DNA of 64,000 nt from Sphaeramia orbicularis (taxonomy: Eukaryota > Chordata > Actinopteri > Kurtiformes > Apogonidae): the NCBI RefSeq assembly GCF_902148855.1, contig NC_043973.1:17594028-17658027 (forward strand). Reading direction: 5' to 3'. Within the stretch, counting starts at the first letter, position 1; each line of letters opens with the position of its first letter. This document shows positions 37,601-48,000 of this stretch, piece after piece. Under the pieces are notes generated by a model. That model saw nothing but the letters and a program-made list of their open reading frames with translations. It had not been told where the DNA came from and did no database searches. A program made the translations under genes and the position numbers.

Positions 37601-39756
37601 GAAGTATGCAACTGCATAATGTGGAAATACTGCAGTAAAGTACAATTGTGTTCTTAACAACTTGAGTAAAGAGTACTAAAAAAATCACCACTGATTGGTT
37701 TCAAGACAAGAGAGAGATAAAAGTTTATTGATCCCACAATAGGGAAGTTCACTATTTAACACTTTAAAACCTGACATGTCATGGCTGACACACCCTGCGC
37801 TTATGCAGTTTGGATGGATGCAACTCGTTCACTGTTTGTGTAATTGGAAAAATTCCAACAGTTTCTGAAACCTGAGACGTTGCATTCTATAGGTTTTGTT
37901 GGGTGATTATGGTAATTTCACACACACCTGCACTAGAAGCTGGAGAAGAAGCCATTTTAGCAGTATGTAGTATTACATGCAGGAAATTGTAAATGATTGC
38001 TAGATTTTGAAAGATCTGGAAAAAAGGGCTCTGGAAAAATGGGCAACAGGCTCACTCACAGCACATTTTCTAACCTTTTTATGGTCAAAATAAGAAAAAA
38101 AAGGCCAGATGGACCATTTTAGGCTTAGGGTTTAAAGCACAGGTGTCAAACGTGCGGCCCGGGGGCCAAATCCAGCCCGCCAAAGGGTCCAGTGTGGCCC
38201 CTGGGATGAATTTGTGAAATGCAAAATTTACACTTAAGTTATAAACGATCAATGATTTTAAAATCATTTTAGGTCAATTTAATCTAAAGTGGGTCACACC
38301 AGTAAAATACTATCATAATAACCTATAAATGAAGAAAACCACAAATTTCTCTCTTTGTTTTAGTGTAAAAAAAGTAAAATTACACAAATATTTACATTTA
38401 CAGACTAACCTTTTACCAAAAAATGTGAACAACCTGAAATGTCTTGAGAGAAGTATGTGAAATTGTACCAACATTCTGCCTTTTACTAAATGTTTTGTGT
38501 ATTTGTAGATCCACTGTGATCTGTAAGCTGTGATGTACATGTATAAATGATAAACTACGGCGTGATATTCTTAAAATTGCACTTATTTTTCTTAAGAACT
38601 TTCAGGTTGTTCACATTTGTTCATGTCCGATTTGAGTACAGTTCGTAGATGTAAACATTTTCATTACAGAATTTGACTTTTTTCACTCAAAAATATAAGA
38701 AAAAACTTTGGAGTTGATATTATGTATAAGTTCTTATCCTATTATTTGTAGTATTTTACTGGTCCGGCCCACTTTAGATCATATTAGTCTATATGTGGCC
38801 CCTGAACTAAAATGAGTTTGACACACCTGGTTTAAAGGGTTAAGACAAAATGTGCATGCAGCATAAAGATGAAAAAGGTACAAGAAAACCCAAACTCAAA
38901 ACAATAATAATAACATTCTACAGGCTAAATCAGTCTGTATTAACACACATCCAGTCTACAGAGTCTTCATCTATATTAACCCTTTCATGCATGAATTATG
39001 AGAACCTTAATTAAGACTTTTTTCCCATGTTTTTTATTCCTCTTTACGCATAAAAAAAACCCAACAACTATGTGATTGAAATTTTTTTATGAACCTATTT
39101 TTCATGAAATTCCAAAAATGTCCACTCAGCTGGACACCATGAGTTTAATTTTTGAAGCAAAGAAACATGTATTTAAAATTCATCATGAGAAAGTGATATA
39201 GTGTATGTAAACTATGAAATAAAAACCTTTTTAATGCTGCTAATCTGATGTTTTCTCACATTTTAACAGTCTGTAATACTAGTTATTACTCACTCAGATA
39301 ATATGCAAGAAAAACCCCTGTTAATTACAGTCTAATAACAATTAGCAACTGATTTACACTCAAACATGTTAGTGCAGATCAGGTTTATCTAGAACAGCAA
39401 AATTACAGTAATGGTCTGAATGTCAGAGTATTATTATGGGATGGTGCATAAGTGTCCACTGTGTTGGCTGATATGGAACTAATACAACAAACCCATGAAT
39501 ATACAAGAGAACAGCTGTAGAAGAACTGTCCACTGGAATGACCACTGTGCATGAAAGGGTTAAAAGGATTCTTTACTGCAGACCCTGAAGTACCTGTGTT
39601 TGGAGTCTGGGTCCTGGAGCAGCTCCACAGTCTGGTCTGAGGGTTCACCCACAGCCGTCCTTGACTTAAGGTCAGAGTTGAGCTCCGGGTCCGGACACAG
39701 TGAGCCCTGAGTCCACCTAACACTGTGTGGACCAGCAGTCTGCTATAGGTGAACAT
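25686..39756 (-). CDS. dars2: dars2, mitochondrial aspartyl-tRNA synthetase
   Basis: Seventeen exons, the same number as in human, join in frame: 39594-39756, 36644-36743, 36457-36523, 35709-35810, 35393-35488, 35167-35290, 34995-35041, 34072-34178, 32087-32156, 30257-30436, 29164-29271, 28777-28839, 28509-28661, 28173-28391, 27972-28082, 27727-27802 and 25686-25879. The total is 1980 nt, 659 aa (human 645). The first 55 residues lack acidic residues and are rich in Arg/Ser/Thr, a mitochondrial presequence. An OB-fold anticodon domain follows ([18 protein letters not shown]). Class II motif 1 is near 217-245 ([14 protein letters not shown]), motif 2 near 269-281 ([13 protein letters not shown]) and motif 3 at 591-600 (GGIALGLDRL, with R599). 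A bacterial-type insertion domain separates motifs 2 and 3. The enzyme attaches Asp to mitochondrial tRNA-Asp. Introns 1, 2, 7, 8, 9 and 16 hold repeats or tRNA relics. Confidence 0.96.
26395..27125 (-). mobile_element. tRNA-derived SINE interrupted by a Harbinger-like MITE
   Basis: On the minus strand 27125-27097 reads CTGTGGCACAGATGGTTAGTGCA (box A-like) and stops at the TTA insertion site. 26550-26500 continues TTTTTGTTGATTGAAAGG and GGTTGGTGGTTCAAGCCC (box B-like). Joined across the MITE, the two parts give a tRNA-like head of normal length. A tRNA-unrelated body follows down to about 26395. Located in dars2 intron 16. The SINE family name is not recognised. Confidence 0.7.
26551..27096. 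mobile_element. Harbinger-like MITE, 546 bp
   Basis: Inverted ends TGCCCCTTTTCCACTGCA and TGCCCCTTTTCCATTGCA, flanked by TTA on both sides (26548-26550, 27097-27099). A 3-bp TWA duplication suggests PIF/Harbinger. It is non-coding and inserted inside the tRNA-like head of a SINE, so it is younger than that SINE. Confidence 0.75.
31901..31952 (+). pseudogene. tRNA-Glu relic lacking the anticodon arm
   Basis: TCCCATATGGTCTAGCAGTTA (acceptor and D arm, as in tRNA-Glu) is followed directly by CCCGGGTTCAACTCCCGG (a complete T arm) and TGTGGAA. About 21 bases that would hold the anticodon arm are missing, so no anticodon exists. The acceptor stem also has a mismatch. It lies in dars2 intron 9, antisense to the gene. 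Boxes A and B remain, so Pol III transcription is conceivable. Confidence 0.85.
32887..33562. mobile_element. Non-autonomous repeat, CCTCTGCC-AGGAGG family (related to 44774-45208)
   Basis: Begins ATTACCTCTGCCAGGAGGTA followed by TTTGTGTGTTTGTTTGTTAG. It ends GGGTGCCTGGCGGAGG then TTTGCGTTCTCTGAACACTTG. The same start and finish pattern occurs at 44774-45208. Superfamily uncertain. Lies in dars2 intron 8. Confidence 0.6.
34340..34898 (+). mobile_element. LINE ORF2 C-terminal fragment with (GAAT)n tail
   Basis: An open frame to TGA at about 34773 reads [20 protein letters not shown], then [14 protein letters not shown], then [20 protein letters not shown]. This is the region after the reverse transcriptase domain seen in many fish LINEs. 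A short 3' UTR ends TTAATAAAGCTT followed by GAAT repeats. It is 5'-truncated and has no reverse transcriptase core. In dars2 intron 7, antisense to the gene. Confidence 0.75.
35920..36408 (-). mobile_element. Repeat family E, copy 1 (GAAGGGGAGGCAAGGGGTATTG end)
   Basis: On the minus strand it begins with the words TGAAGGGGAGGCAAGGGG and TATTGTTTTTGGTTCGG and ends near GATCGATGCCAAAATAAG. The same order of motifs occurs on the plus strand at 57770-58537. Contains the motif AAATTTCACCCATTATAAG in the form of internal repeats. Superfamily not recognised. In dars2 intron 3. Confidence 0.65.
37413..37500 (+). mobile_element. Retrotransposon 3' tail remnant
   Basis: GCACTTTGTGATGCTGCC then GGGATCAATACAATTTGTC resembles the poly(A)-like ends of fish LINEs. 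A second remnant in reverse orientation is at 37716-37760 (TTTATTGATCCCACAATAGG). Both are in dars2 intron 1. Confidence 0.4.
38138..38829 (+). mobile_element. hAT MITE family H, copy 3
   Basis: Starts CACAGGTGTCAAACGTGCGG, ends GAGTTTGACACACCTG, with a perfect 8-bp target duplication GTTTAAAG (38130-38137, 38830-38837). In dars2 intron 1. Non-coding. Confidence 0.92.
38976..39563 (+). mobile_element. piggyBac-like MITE family A, copy 2
   Basis: TTAA at 38976-38979 and 39560-39563. Ends CCCTTTCATGCATGAATTAT and (reverse-complemented) CCCTTTCATGCACAGTGG. Full-length, about 588 bp, with the GTCCAC motifs typical of the family near the right end. Its right TTAA is only 31 bp from dars2 exon 1. 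Confidence 0.9.
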
Positions 39757-40126
39757 GGTCAGTCAGATCCAAGGTGAGGACCCAACAGGACCAGGTCCAG
39801 TCTTATCACACACATCCAGGAGTCCACATTGAATGGAGCTCTGCTAACACACACACGGACCACTGTGGAGGGTCTCTACTTTTAACACATTTATCACCAT
39901 CCAGATGCTGATACCGCACAGAGAAGCGGCTTATGGGGTCTCCGGACCGGGTCAGGGTGTGGGGCTGTCCGCTGTTACTTCATGTGGTCCTGGTTCCGTG
40001 TTATCAGAGGTCCAGAGCGGCTTCACTGATCTCTGTCCATGTGGATGGGCCTCATTAGGACTTCACAGGCCACACTGATAGGCCACACTCATGTGGAGAT
40101 CAACCAAGGAGATGCATGAGCGGAGA

Positions 40127-40193
40127 GACGTCATGACGTCACCAGGCTAAACAAGTCTATCTGCAGAACAGTCGATTGAACAGACATGCGCAG
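40127..40193 (-). promoter_or_regulatory. dars2 promoter motifs: tandem CRE and NRF1 half-site
   Basis: GACGTCATGACGTCAC (40127-40142) holds two overlapping CRE-like sites, one a perfect TGACGTCA. ATGCGCAG (40186-40193) contains the NRF1 half-site TGCGCA. They lie about 370-440 bp upstream of the dars2 ATG, in the only GC-richer stretch of this spacer. CREB and NRF1 control many nuclear genes for mitochondrial proteins, which fits dars2. Motif-based inference. Confidence 0.45.
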
Positions 40194-40544
40194 TCGAATG
40201 GGTAGTACATAACCGTAGTCTGTGCACATGGTCCTAAAACTTATACAGCTCTGGACTCAAAAGAGAAAGGAGACTCTATGGGACAAAAACCTGGATGAAT
40301 TCAGTATAAACTCTTGTAACTTTTCTATTTTTTACATCTATGTATCGTAGCATTTTTTGTCTGTTTAAATGTAAAAGTTAAAAATTCCATTTTAAATGTA
40401 TTACAGTATTATGGTTATTCTGTTGTTTTACTTGGTATTTTTATTTCGCTGTTTTAATTGCACTGCTGTTTTTATGTCTTCTTAATCTATTCTTGTATTT
40501 TTAGTCTATAGTTTTGCTTTTTAATCTTCTGTACGACACTGTTT

Positions 40545-40702
40545 TGAACTGTACAGCTGCTTTATGTCTTTAATCTATTCTTGTATTTTATTTTATTTTT
40601 ATTTATTTATTATATATATTTTTGTTTTATTTTGGTTTTCCCCTGTAAGTCGCTTTGGAAAAAAGTGTCTGCCAAATGCATAAATGTAAATGTAAAGATC
40701 AG
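40545..40702 (+). mobile_element. Fish retroposon tail ending CTGTAAGTCGCTTTGG...(ATGTAA)n
   Basis: CCCCTGTAAGTCGCTTTGG, then AAGTGTCTGCCAAATGCATAA and ATGTAA repeats, is the widely dispersed 3' end of a fish retroposon. The body upstream is AT-rich and degraded. Confidence 0.6.
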
Positions 40703-41138
40703 ATGCATAAGTACAGAGAAGTTAACTTTTTTTGTCACTCTCTGAGAAAATTATGGCATCAAGTCAACAAAATCAACAAATACTAAAGAAAACTTTGATG
40801 ATGATGATGATGATAATAAAGATAATAAAGAAAACAATCAACAAATGAAAAAAATAACAAATGACGAATCATAATCAATAAATATTATCAGTAATGAATA
40901 ATCAATAAAAAGGACAAAATGGACAAAATAATAAGGGTAACATGTCAAATTTTGTTTTGTTTTTTTTACCTGCCACAGATGAATAACCTATAAATGGATA
41001 TCTGTGGTTTAATCTGCACAATTTCCACAATGGAACACAACACAACAATACTTTGCGGGTTCAGTAACTTAGGGGTGATTCTTAATGCACTATATCTCAA
41101 ATGCATGGGGTGTCCAAAAACGTTTTTCCCCACTGCAT

Positions 41139-41141
41139 ATG

Positions 41142-41221
<80 letters not shown>
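41139..41221. repeat. (TA)n microsatellite
   Basis: About 40 TA units. It directly follows the word GGGGTGTCCAAAAACGTTTTT, which also occurs at 46957. The Tyr-Ile ORFs across it on both strands are artefacts. Confidence 0.98.
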
Positions 41222-41224
<3 letters not shown>

Positions 41225-42544
41225 CATTTTCAGATTGAGATGAAAATAATCTGTTGTAAAATGTAATCACACTCGCCATGGAGCACAACACAAACTGCTT
41301 TATTTTTCAACATTTCTATTAATTTCTTCGTCATCTTTATTGTACCACTAGACCACAGGTGTCAAACATGCGGGGCCAAAACCAGCCCTCCAAAGGATGC
41401 AGGATGAATTTACTAAGTGCAAGTTAGGGGATCAAACTCAAAAATAATATCATAATAACCTATAAATAATGACAACACCAATTTTTTTCTCTTTGATTTA
41501 GTGCAAAAAACATTAAATTCTGAAAATGTTTACATTAACAAACTATCCTTTAACAATGAAATGTGAATAACCTGAACAAATACGAACAACCTGAAATGTC
41601 AAAAGAAAATTAAGCACAATTTGAACAGTTTCCTGCCTGTTACTAAATATTTTGTGCATATGTATAAATGATAAGTCGAGGCATGATATTGATAAAATTG
41701 TGCTTATATTTCTTAACAAATTCCATTTTTTCCAAGTTAGTCACATCCTTTTTGTTTGGATAGTTTGTAAATGTAAATATTGGCGTAACTGAACGTTATT
41801 TTTTGCACAAAAACAATTTGGAGTTGTCATTATTTATTGGCTATCGTGCTATTATGGTTTTTTGTATTTCCTGGACATGTAGTTTTGCACTTGGTTCTGT
41901 ATTCATTTTGTATTTATTTTGTAAAATCTTTGGATGTAATTAGATTGGTTGTCTGACTTTATACGATTTTGTAGCTAGTTGTGTATAGCTAACCATTAAG
42001 GCTATTATTATTTGGAAGGGAGAAGGAAACATAAGATTTTCTTCATCCTGCTCCTTTTCGAGCATGGGTGTGTACATGTTGTTCACTTGATGATTATTGA
42101 ATGTTTGCTCATGACATGCACAACCATGAACAAAATAAATGAAATGAAATTCAGTGAAAATTATTGTACTGGTCCAGCCCACTTCAGATTAACCCTTTCA
42201 TGCATAGTGGTCACTACAGTGGACAGTTATTCTCCAGCTGTTCTTTTGTACATTCATGGGTTTTGTTGTTTTATTTGGATATCAGCCAACACAGTGGACA
42301 CTTTTGCATCATCCCAAACACTGCAATTCATACCATTATTGTAACTTTCCTGTTCTTGATAAACATGATCTGCAGTTGCATGTTTTAGTGTAAATCAATT
42401 AAAAATCAATCTTTTTTTTTTTTTTTTGCATATTATCTCCATGAAGGAAGTAATAACTAGTATTAGAGTATGTTAAAATGTGAGAAAACATCAGATTAGC
42501 GGCATTAAAAATGTTTTTATATCATAGTTTTCACACAGTATATA

Positions 42545-43435
42545 ACTTTATTATTGCTATTATTGCTATTTTTGTCACTTTAGCCACTTTAACAAACTTG
42601 TTTATATTTTTATCTCTTTATTTTTTTTTATTGTATTGACGCATACTGTCTTGCACTGCTGTATACACTTCAATTTCCCCCTTGGTGAATCAATAAAGTA
42701 TATCTTATGTTATGTTATGTTATGTTATGTTATGTTATGTTATGTTATGTTATCTTATCTTATCTTATCTTATCTTAACCCTTTCATGCATGAATTATGA
42801 GAACCTTAATCAAGATTTTTTCTTGAGTGATTTTATTCCTCTTTAGGTTTTAAAAAACACAATGCAAATACATTTTTTTGTGAAGCTATTTTTCATGGAG
42901 TTGACAAAATGTCCACTAAGCTGGACAGCATGTGTTTAATTTTTGAGGAAGCAAAGAAACATGCATTTATAGACATACTGTGGGAAAACTATGAAATAAA
43001 AACATTTTAATGCTGCTAATTTGATGTGTTCTTACATTTGAACATACTCAATACTAGTCATTACTCATTTCATGGAGATAATATGCAAAAAAACAAAACA
43101 AAACAAAGCAACTTTTCTTGTTAATTACAGTCTAATAATAATAATAACAAGGAATTGATTTACACTCAAACATGTTAGATCATGTTTATCAAGAACAGCA
43201 AAGTTACAGTTATGTTATCAGTTGCAGTGTATGAGATAGTGCATAAGCGTCCACTGTGTTGGCTGATATGAAACTAAAACAACAAAATCCATGAATATAC
43301 AAGAGAACAGCTGTAGAATAACTGTCCACTGTAGTGACCACTATGCATGAAAGTGTTAACTTATCTTATCTTATCTTATCTTATCTTATCTTATCTTATC
43401 TTATCTTATCTTATCTTATCTTATTTTATCTTACT
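42545..43435 (+). mobile_element. LINE 3' tail with (TTATG)n/(TTATC)n, split by MITE copy 4
   Basis: CTTCAATTTCCCCCTTGG then GAATCAATAAAGTATATC is a typical LINE end. It is followed by nine or ten TTATG and five TTATC units up to 42774, then by more TTATC units from 43360 to 43435. The microsatellite is continuous apart from the inserted MITE. Confidence 0.75.
42775..43359 (+). mobile_element. piggyBac-like MITE family A, copy 4, inside a microsatellite
   Basis: TTAA at 42775-42778 and 43356-43359, directly flanked by TTATC repeats on both sides. Ends CCCTTTCATGCATGAATTAT and (reversed) CACTTTCATGCATAGTGG. Full length, about 585 bp, opposite in orientation to copy 3 that surrounds it. Confidence 0.9.
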
Positions 43436-43875
43436 TTCTGATGTTGGGTTTTAAATACATGTTCCTTTCCTTCAAAAATTAAATGCATGATCTCCAGCTG
43501 AGTGGACATTTTTGTAACTCCATGAAAAAAAATGTTCATTAAAAAAAAAAAAAAATCAATTGCATTTTTTTTTTTTCATGCCTAAAGAGGAATAAAATCA
43601 CTCAAGAGAAAACATTGAGTAAGGTTCTCATAATTAATGCATGAAAGAGTTAAATTGGGCGGAATGTTGCCCCTGGAAGAAAATCAGTTTGACCCCCCAG
43701 TGTACCATCCTGCTGTTTCACTCATTAGTAGTTCACCTCCACTCCACCAGGGGGCGCTCCTACTCTGAATATAACAGTTGGTTCCGTGGGGAAGTGGGCG
43801 TAGGCTGCGGTTTGAAGTTTCCACAAAGTGCATCAATCCACGGATCGAAAGTCCACAGTGCGTGTTCGTGCAGAC

Positions 43876-44840
43876 ATGTCGGGCAGCAGGTTGATGAGAG
43901 CCATCCGGGTGACGGAGTTCGGAGCCCCGTCGGTCCTCAAACTCAGCCCGGAAGTGACAGTCCCCAAACCTGGACACAAACAGGTGAGGAGCACGAGGAC
44001 ATGCAGATGCAAACCCGTGCGGACCAGGGCCAGGATTCTGTGACAACTATAGAACTGAGGGTTAACTAAATAAACAAACCCACCTCAGTCTGCAGATCCA
44101 CATTTGCTCTCATAATCCTCTCCTGTCCATGTGTTTGTTGATACTAGTTTTGCAGGAAGTTGAATAAAATTACTAAAATTATTCAACTGTGTCATGTTCA
44201 GAGTGAGACATAAGGGACAAACTGCTGTTAATAAGTAATAAGATTGGTGCAGATACAGTTTAAGGCAGGGGTGTCCAACATGTGGCCCGGGGGCCAAAAC
44301 CGGCCCGCCAAAGGGTCCAGTCCGGCCCGCAGGATGAATGAGTGAAATACAAAAATTACACTGAAGATATTAACCCTTTCATGCATGAATTATGAGAACC
44401 TTAATCAACATTTATTTCCTGAGTGTTTTTATTCCTCTAGAGGCGTGAAAAAAAACAATGCGACTGAAAATTTTCTGATGAACCTATTTTTCATGGAGTT
44501 CCAAAAATGTCCGCTTGACACCATGCGTTTTTGAAGCAAATAAAACATGGATTTACTGATATATCGTGTGAAAACTATGAAATAAAATTTTTTTAATGCT
44601 GCTAATCTGCTGTTTTCTCACATTTTAACATACTCAAATACTAGTCATTACTCACTTCATGGAAATGAAATGCAAAAAACCCCAACTTTTTTGTTAAAAA
44701 ACCCCCCAAAAAACAGTTAATTGCAGTTTCGTAACAATAACAAGCAATTGTTTTTTGTTTTTTTGGTTTAGTTTATTACCTCCGCCAAGGAGGTTATGTT
44801 TTTGCCAGGGTTTGTTTGTTTGTTTGTTTGTTTGTTTGTT

Positions 44841-44871
<31 letters not shown>

Positions 44872-45061
44872 TAGTGTGCAACATAACTCAAAAAGTTATG
44901 GACAGATTTGGATGAAATTTTCAGGGTTTGTTGGAAATGGGATAAGGAAGAAATTATTACATTTTGGTGGTGATCGGGGGTGGGGGGGCCCATTTCCAAC
45001 AAACCCTGAAAATTTCATCAAAATCTGTCCATAACTTCTTGAGTTATGTTGCACAGTAACG

Positions 45062-45093
<32 letters not shown>

Positions 45094-48000
45094 AACAAAC
45101 AAACAAACCCTGGCAAAAACATAACCTCCTCGGCGTGGGGGGGCCCACGGGGGGGGGGCACTGATCAGCCTTGACGGAGGTCTGCGCTCTCCGAGTGCTT
45201 TTCTAGTTCTGTCTGTTATTAAATGTTTTGTGTTTGTAGATCCACTGTGATCTGTAAGTTATAATGTACATGTGGAAATGATAAACTGAGGCAGAATATT
45301 GTTAAAATTACACTTATTTTTTCAGTTTGTTCATGTTATTCACATCTTTTGAAAGGATAGTTTGTAGATGCAAACCTTTTCATAATGTAAATTTACTTTT
45401 TTCGCTCTAAAATAGAGAAAAGTTTGGAGTTGACTGTCAACTCCAAACTTTTCTCTATGTCAACTGTTGACATTATTTATATATTATGATGTTATTATTT
45501 TACTGGTTCAGCCCACTGCAGATCAAATTTAGCTGAATGTGGCTCCTGAACTAAAATGAGTTTGACACCCCTGGTTCAGGGCCATAAAAGCATCATTATA
45601 TGTGCTGTGTACTCTGTAAAAGTTTGAGGTCACTATTAAGTTTGTTGTTTCTGCAAAGTTATAATGACCATAAACATGCAATTATCAATATATCTGTGTT
45701 TATATTTTTAGCTGTATTGGATATATGTGGCATTAACCCTTTCTTGCATGAATTATGAGAGCCTTAATCAAGATTTTTTTCCCCTGAGTGTTTTTATTCC
45801 TCCAGGCATTTTAAAAAAAAAAAAAAAAAACAATGTGATTAAAACATTTTTTATGAACCTATTTTTCATGGAGTTGCAAAAATGTCCACTCAGCTGAAAA
45901 CCATGTGTTTAATTTTTGAAGGACAGAAACATATTTACTGAGATACTGTGTAAAAAGTATGAAATAAAAACATTTTTAATGCAGCTAATCTGATGTTTTC
46001 TCACATTTTAACAGAAAATATGAAAAAAAGCTTGTCTAAATAACCCAAACTGTTAATTACAGTCTAATAATAATATTCATAATAATAAGCAACTGATTTC
46101 CCCTCAAACATGTTAGTGCAGATCAGGTTTATGAAGAACAGCAACGTTACAGTAATGGTATGAATTACAGTGTATGGGATGGTGCATGAATGTCCACTGT
46201 GTCGGCAGATATGGAATTAAAACGACAAAACCCATGAATATACAAGAGAACAGCTGGAGAATAACTGTCCACTGGAGTGACCACTGTGCATGAAAGGATT
46301 AAAACAAAGGTTTCAGGAAATGACTATCAAAGTGACAAATATTTACTATAAACTTCTCATTTAACATATCTGTAACCCTTTTTTTCAGAAAATATTGGAT
46401 TTAATACACTGATTTTTCTCGTGTTTCCTTACAGTTTTTATTTACATCAGATGTTTCTTACGGTTTTAGCCCCTCTTGTAGCCATTTATTTCTAGCTTTT
46501 TGTGTTTTTAATGATGCACACTTATTTCCTGGTAGAAATAATTATGTATGTTCATTTCAAGGCCAGAAAGAAACATGTAAATCTAAAACAGCAATGCTAA
46601 AGGGTCTTAGGCTTTTGCACAAAGTTGTGCAAAGTTTTTCATCTTTTAAATCTGAATAAATAAAGTTAAACCTGGAACATATTAAGTGTCAGTCAACCTT
46701 AGATATTTTTATTGCCATTTATTAAATGTTTAGGTACTATTGCTGAAGTGCAGTAGTCATGTTCTGTGCAATAATTCTACCACAGCACCTATTTTGTAAC
46801 AAGTTAAATATTACTTCATTTAAAGCTGAAGTATCTTTGCCAAACGGTCAGTTACGTAACACTGGAAGAACCTGAACTACAGTAAAACTACTCAAAGGGA
46901 GAAACAGTTAAAGCTACTTACAGAAAAGAGAAGAGTCAACTTTCAATGATTCATGGGGTGTCCAAAAACATTTTTCCACCGCTGCATATATAAATATAAA
47001 TCAGCTAAAATTTGCTTAGAGGTCTTGTTTCTGTCTCTGTGCATAAGAAATCTATATAAGTGAATCCCCAAAGGAACTTTGTGTTGGTAAATGCAAGTTA
47101 TACAAATTTACAGGATTTCAGTTCTGTTGCAACATGTTGATGGTCATATGAACTATGTTTTCAGCTCAAAAATGTCCAATTTCATCACAATTAATGCTAT
47201 ATTTTCATGTCACAAATGGCCAAGTTATATTTTAACTGAATTTACCTGAAAAACAAATATTCTCTTCTTTTAGATTCCCAAATTTTTCTTACAAGATTAT
47301 ATCCTACATATCACATGTTTTATTTTTACAGGTTGCAATATGGAGTATGGTGCTGATCCATCCTGCTTATGTTACGCCAATACATACATTAAGAATGTCA
47401 CATGTCACTTTTTAAATCAACAATTTTCTATTAATAAGCATTTTTATACAGAAATAACAATTCTATATTGTTATTTACTCTTTATTATAATGATAAACTA
47501 TATGATAAATAATTCTGATCCTAGTTTTTGCACAGGGATCATTTGTGGAAACGGTGACATGGCTGCCGAGCATCAGTATGATGGGATCTGTAACAACCAT
47601 GTCACATCCGTCCACTGCCACATTTTGTGTTTTTGTGTCAGCTGTTATTGTTTTAGATCCACAATACTAACATTTATGAATAAGAGGAGAATTAGCAATA
47701 GTAAGTATATAAGTTTGTTACTAATAAAGTACTGGTACTGACCAGATCATCATGGGTAATGTCACGTCCATCCACCAGCAAAAGTTTTCACATACACGTG
47801 CTATTCAAAATCCAATATTTCTCAAAATATAGCTTCTACTGTCAAATAATATCAGTAGTCTGTGCACAAATGTATTAGCATTATTTCAACACAGTTCTAT
47901 GCATTTGTTACAACGTTTTTTTTGACAAAAATGGCCGCTCACTTGACCCCCTAAGTAAATTTTAGCTGAAATATATATGTAAAAAAATCATTTCATTGTT

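Larger units (their letters stand above)
42189..43653 (-). mobile_element. piggyBac-like MITE family A, copy 3, itself interrupted
   Basis: TTAA at 42189-42192 and 43650-43653. The left part (42189 to about 42545) starts CCCTTTCATGCATAGTGG. The right part (about 43436-43653) ends CTCATAATTAATGCATGAAAG. The middle is a retrotransposon tail with a TTATS microsatellite that carries family A copy 4. Confidence 0.85.
41354..43700 (+). mobile_element. hAT MITE family H, copy 4, host of nested insertions
   Basis: Left part 41354-42188 begins CACAGGTGTCAAACATGCGG. The right part 43654-43700 runs from ATTGGGCGGAATGTTGCCCC to GTTTGACCCCCCAG. Between them sits family A copy 3. Flanks share TGTACCA (41341-41347, 43701-43707), compatible with a target duplication that has gained five bases on the left side. 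Confidence 0.75.
44266..45573 (+). mobile_element. hAT MITE family H, copy 5, with two insertions
   Basis: Begins CAGGGGTGTCCAACATGTGG and ends GAGTTTGACACCCCTG, flanked by GTTTAAGG / GTTCAGGG (44258-44265, 45574-45581). Interrupted at 44370 by MITE family A copy 5 and at about 44774 by the CCTCCGCC repeat. Host element sequence resumes at about 45209 (GTCTGTTATTAAATGTTTTG). In cryz intron 1. Confidence 0.85.

Noticed and set aside
41097-41291. ORFs of alternating Tyr-Ile on both strands
   Set aside because: They are translations of the (TA)n microsatellite.
43641-44069. 142-aa and 120-aa ORFs over cryz exon 1
   Set aside because: They overlap the exon in other frames; the cryz frame joins cleanly to seven further exons.
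44816-45102. Phe-Val-Cys-Leu repeat ORFs on both strands
   Set aside because: They come from GTTT/GTCT arms of the foldback repeat.
47340-47741. 133-aa ORF in cryz intron 1
   Set aside because: AT-rich, no domain, no similarity recognised, no splice or promoter context; likely chance.
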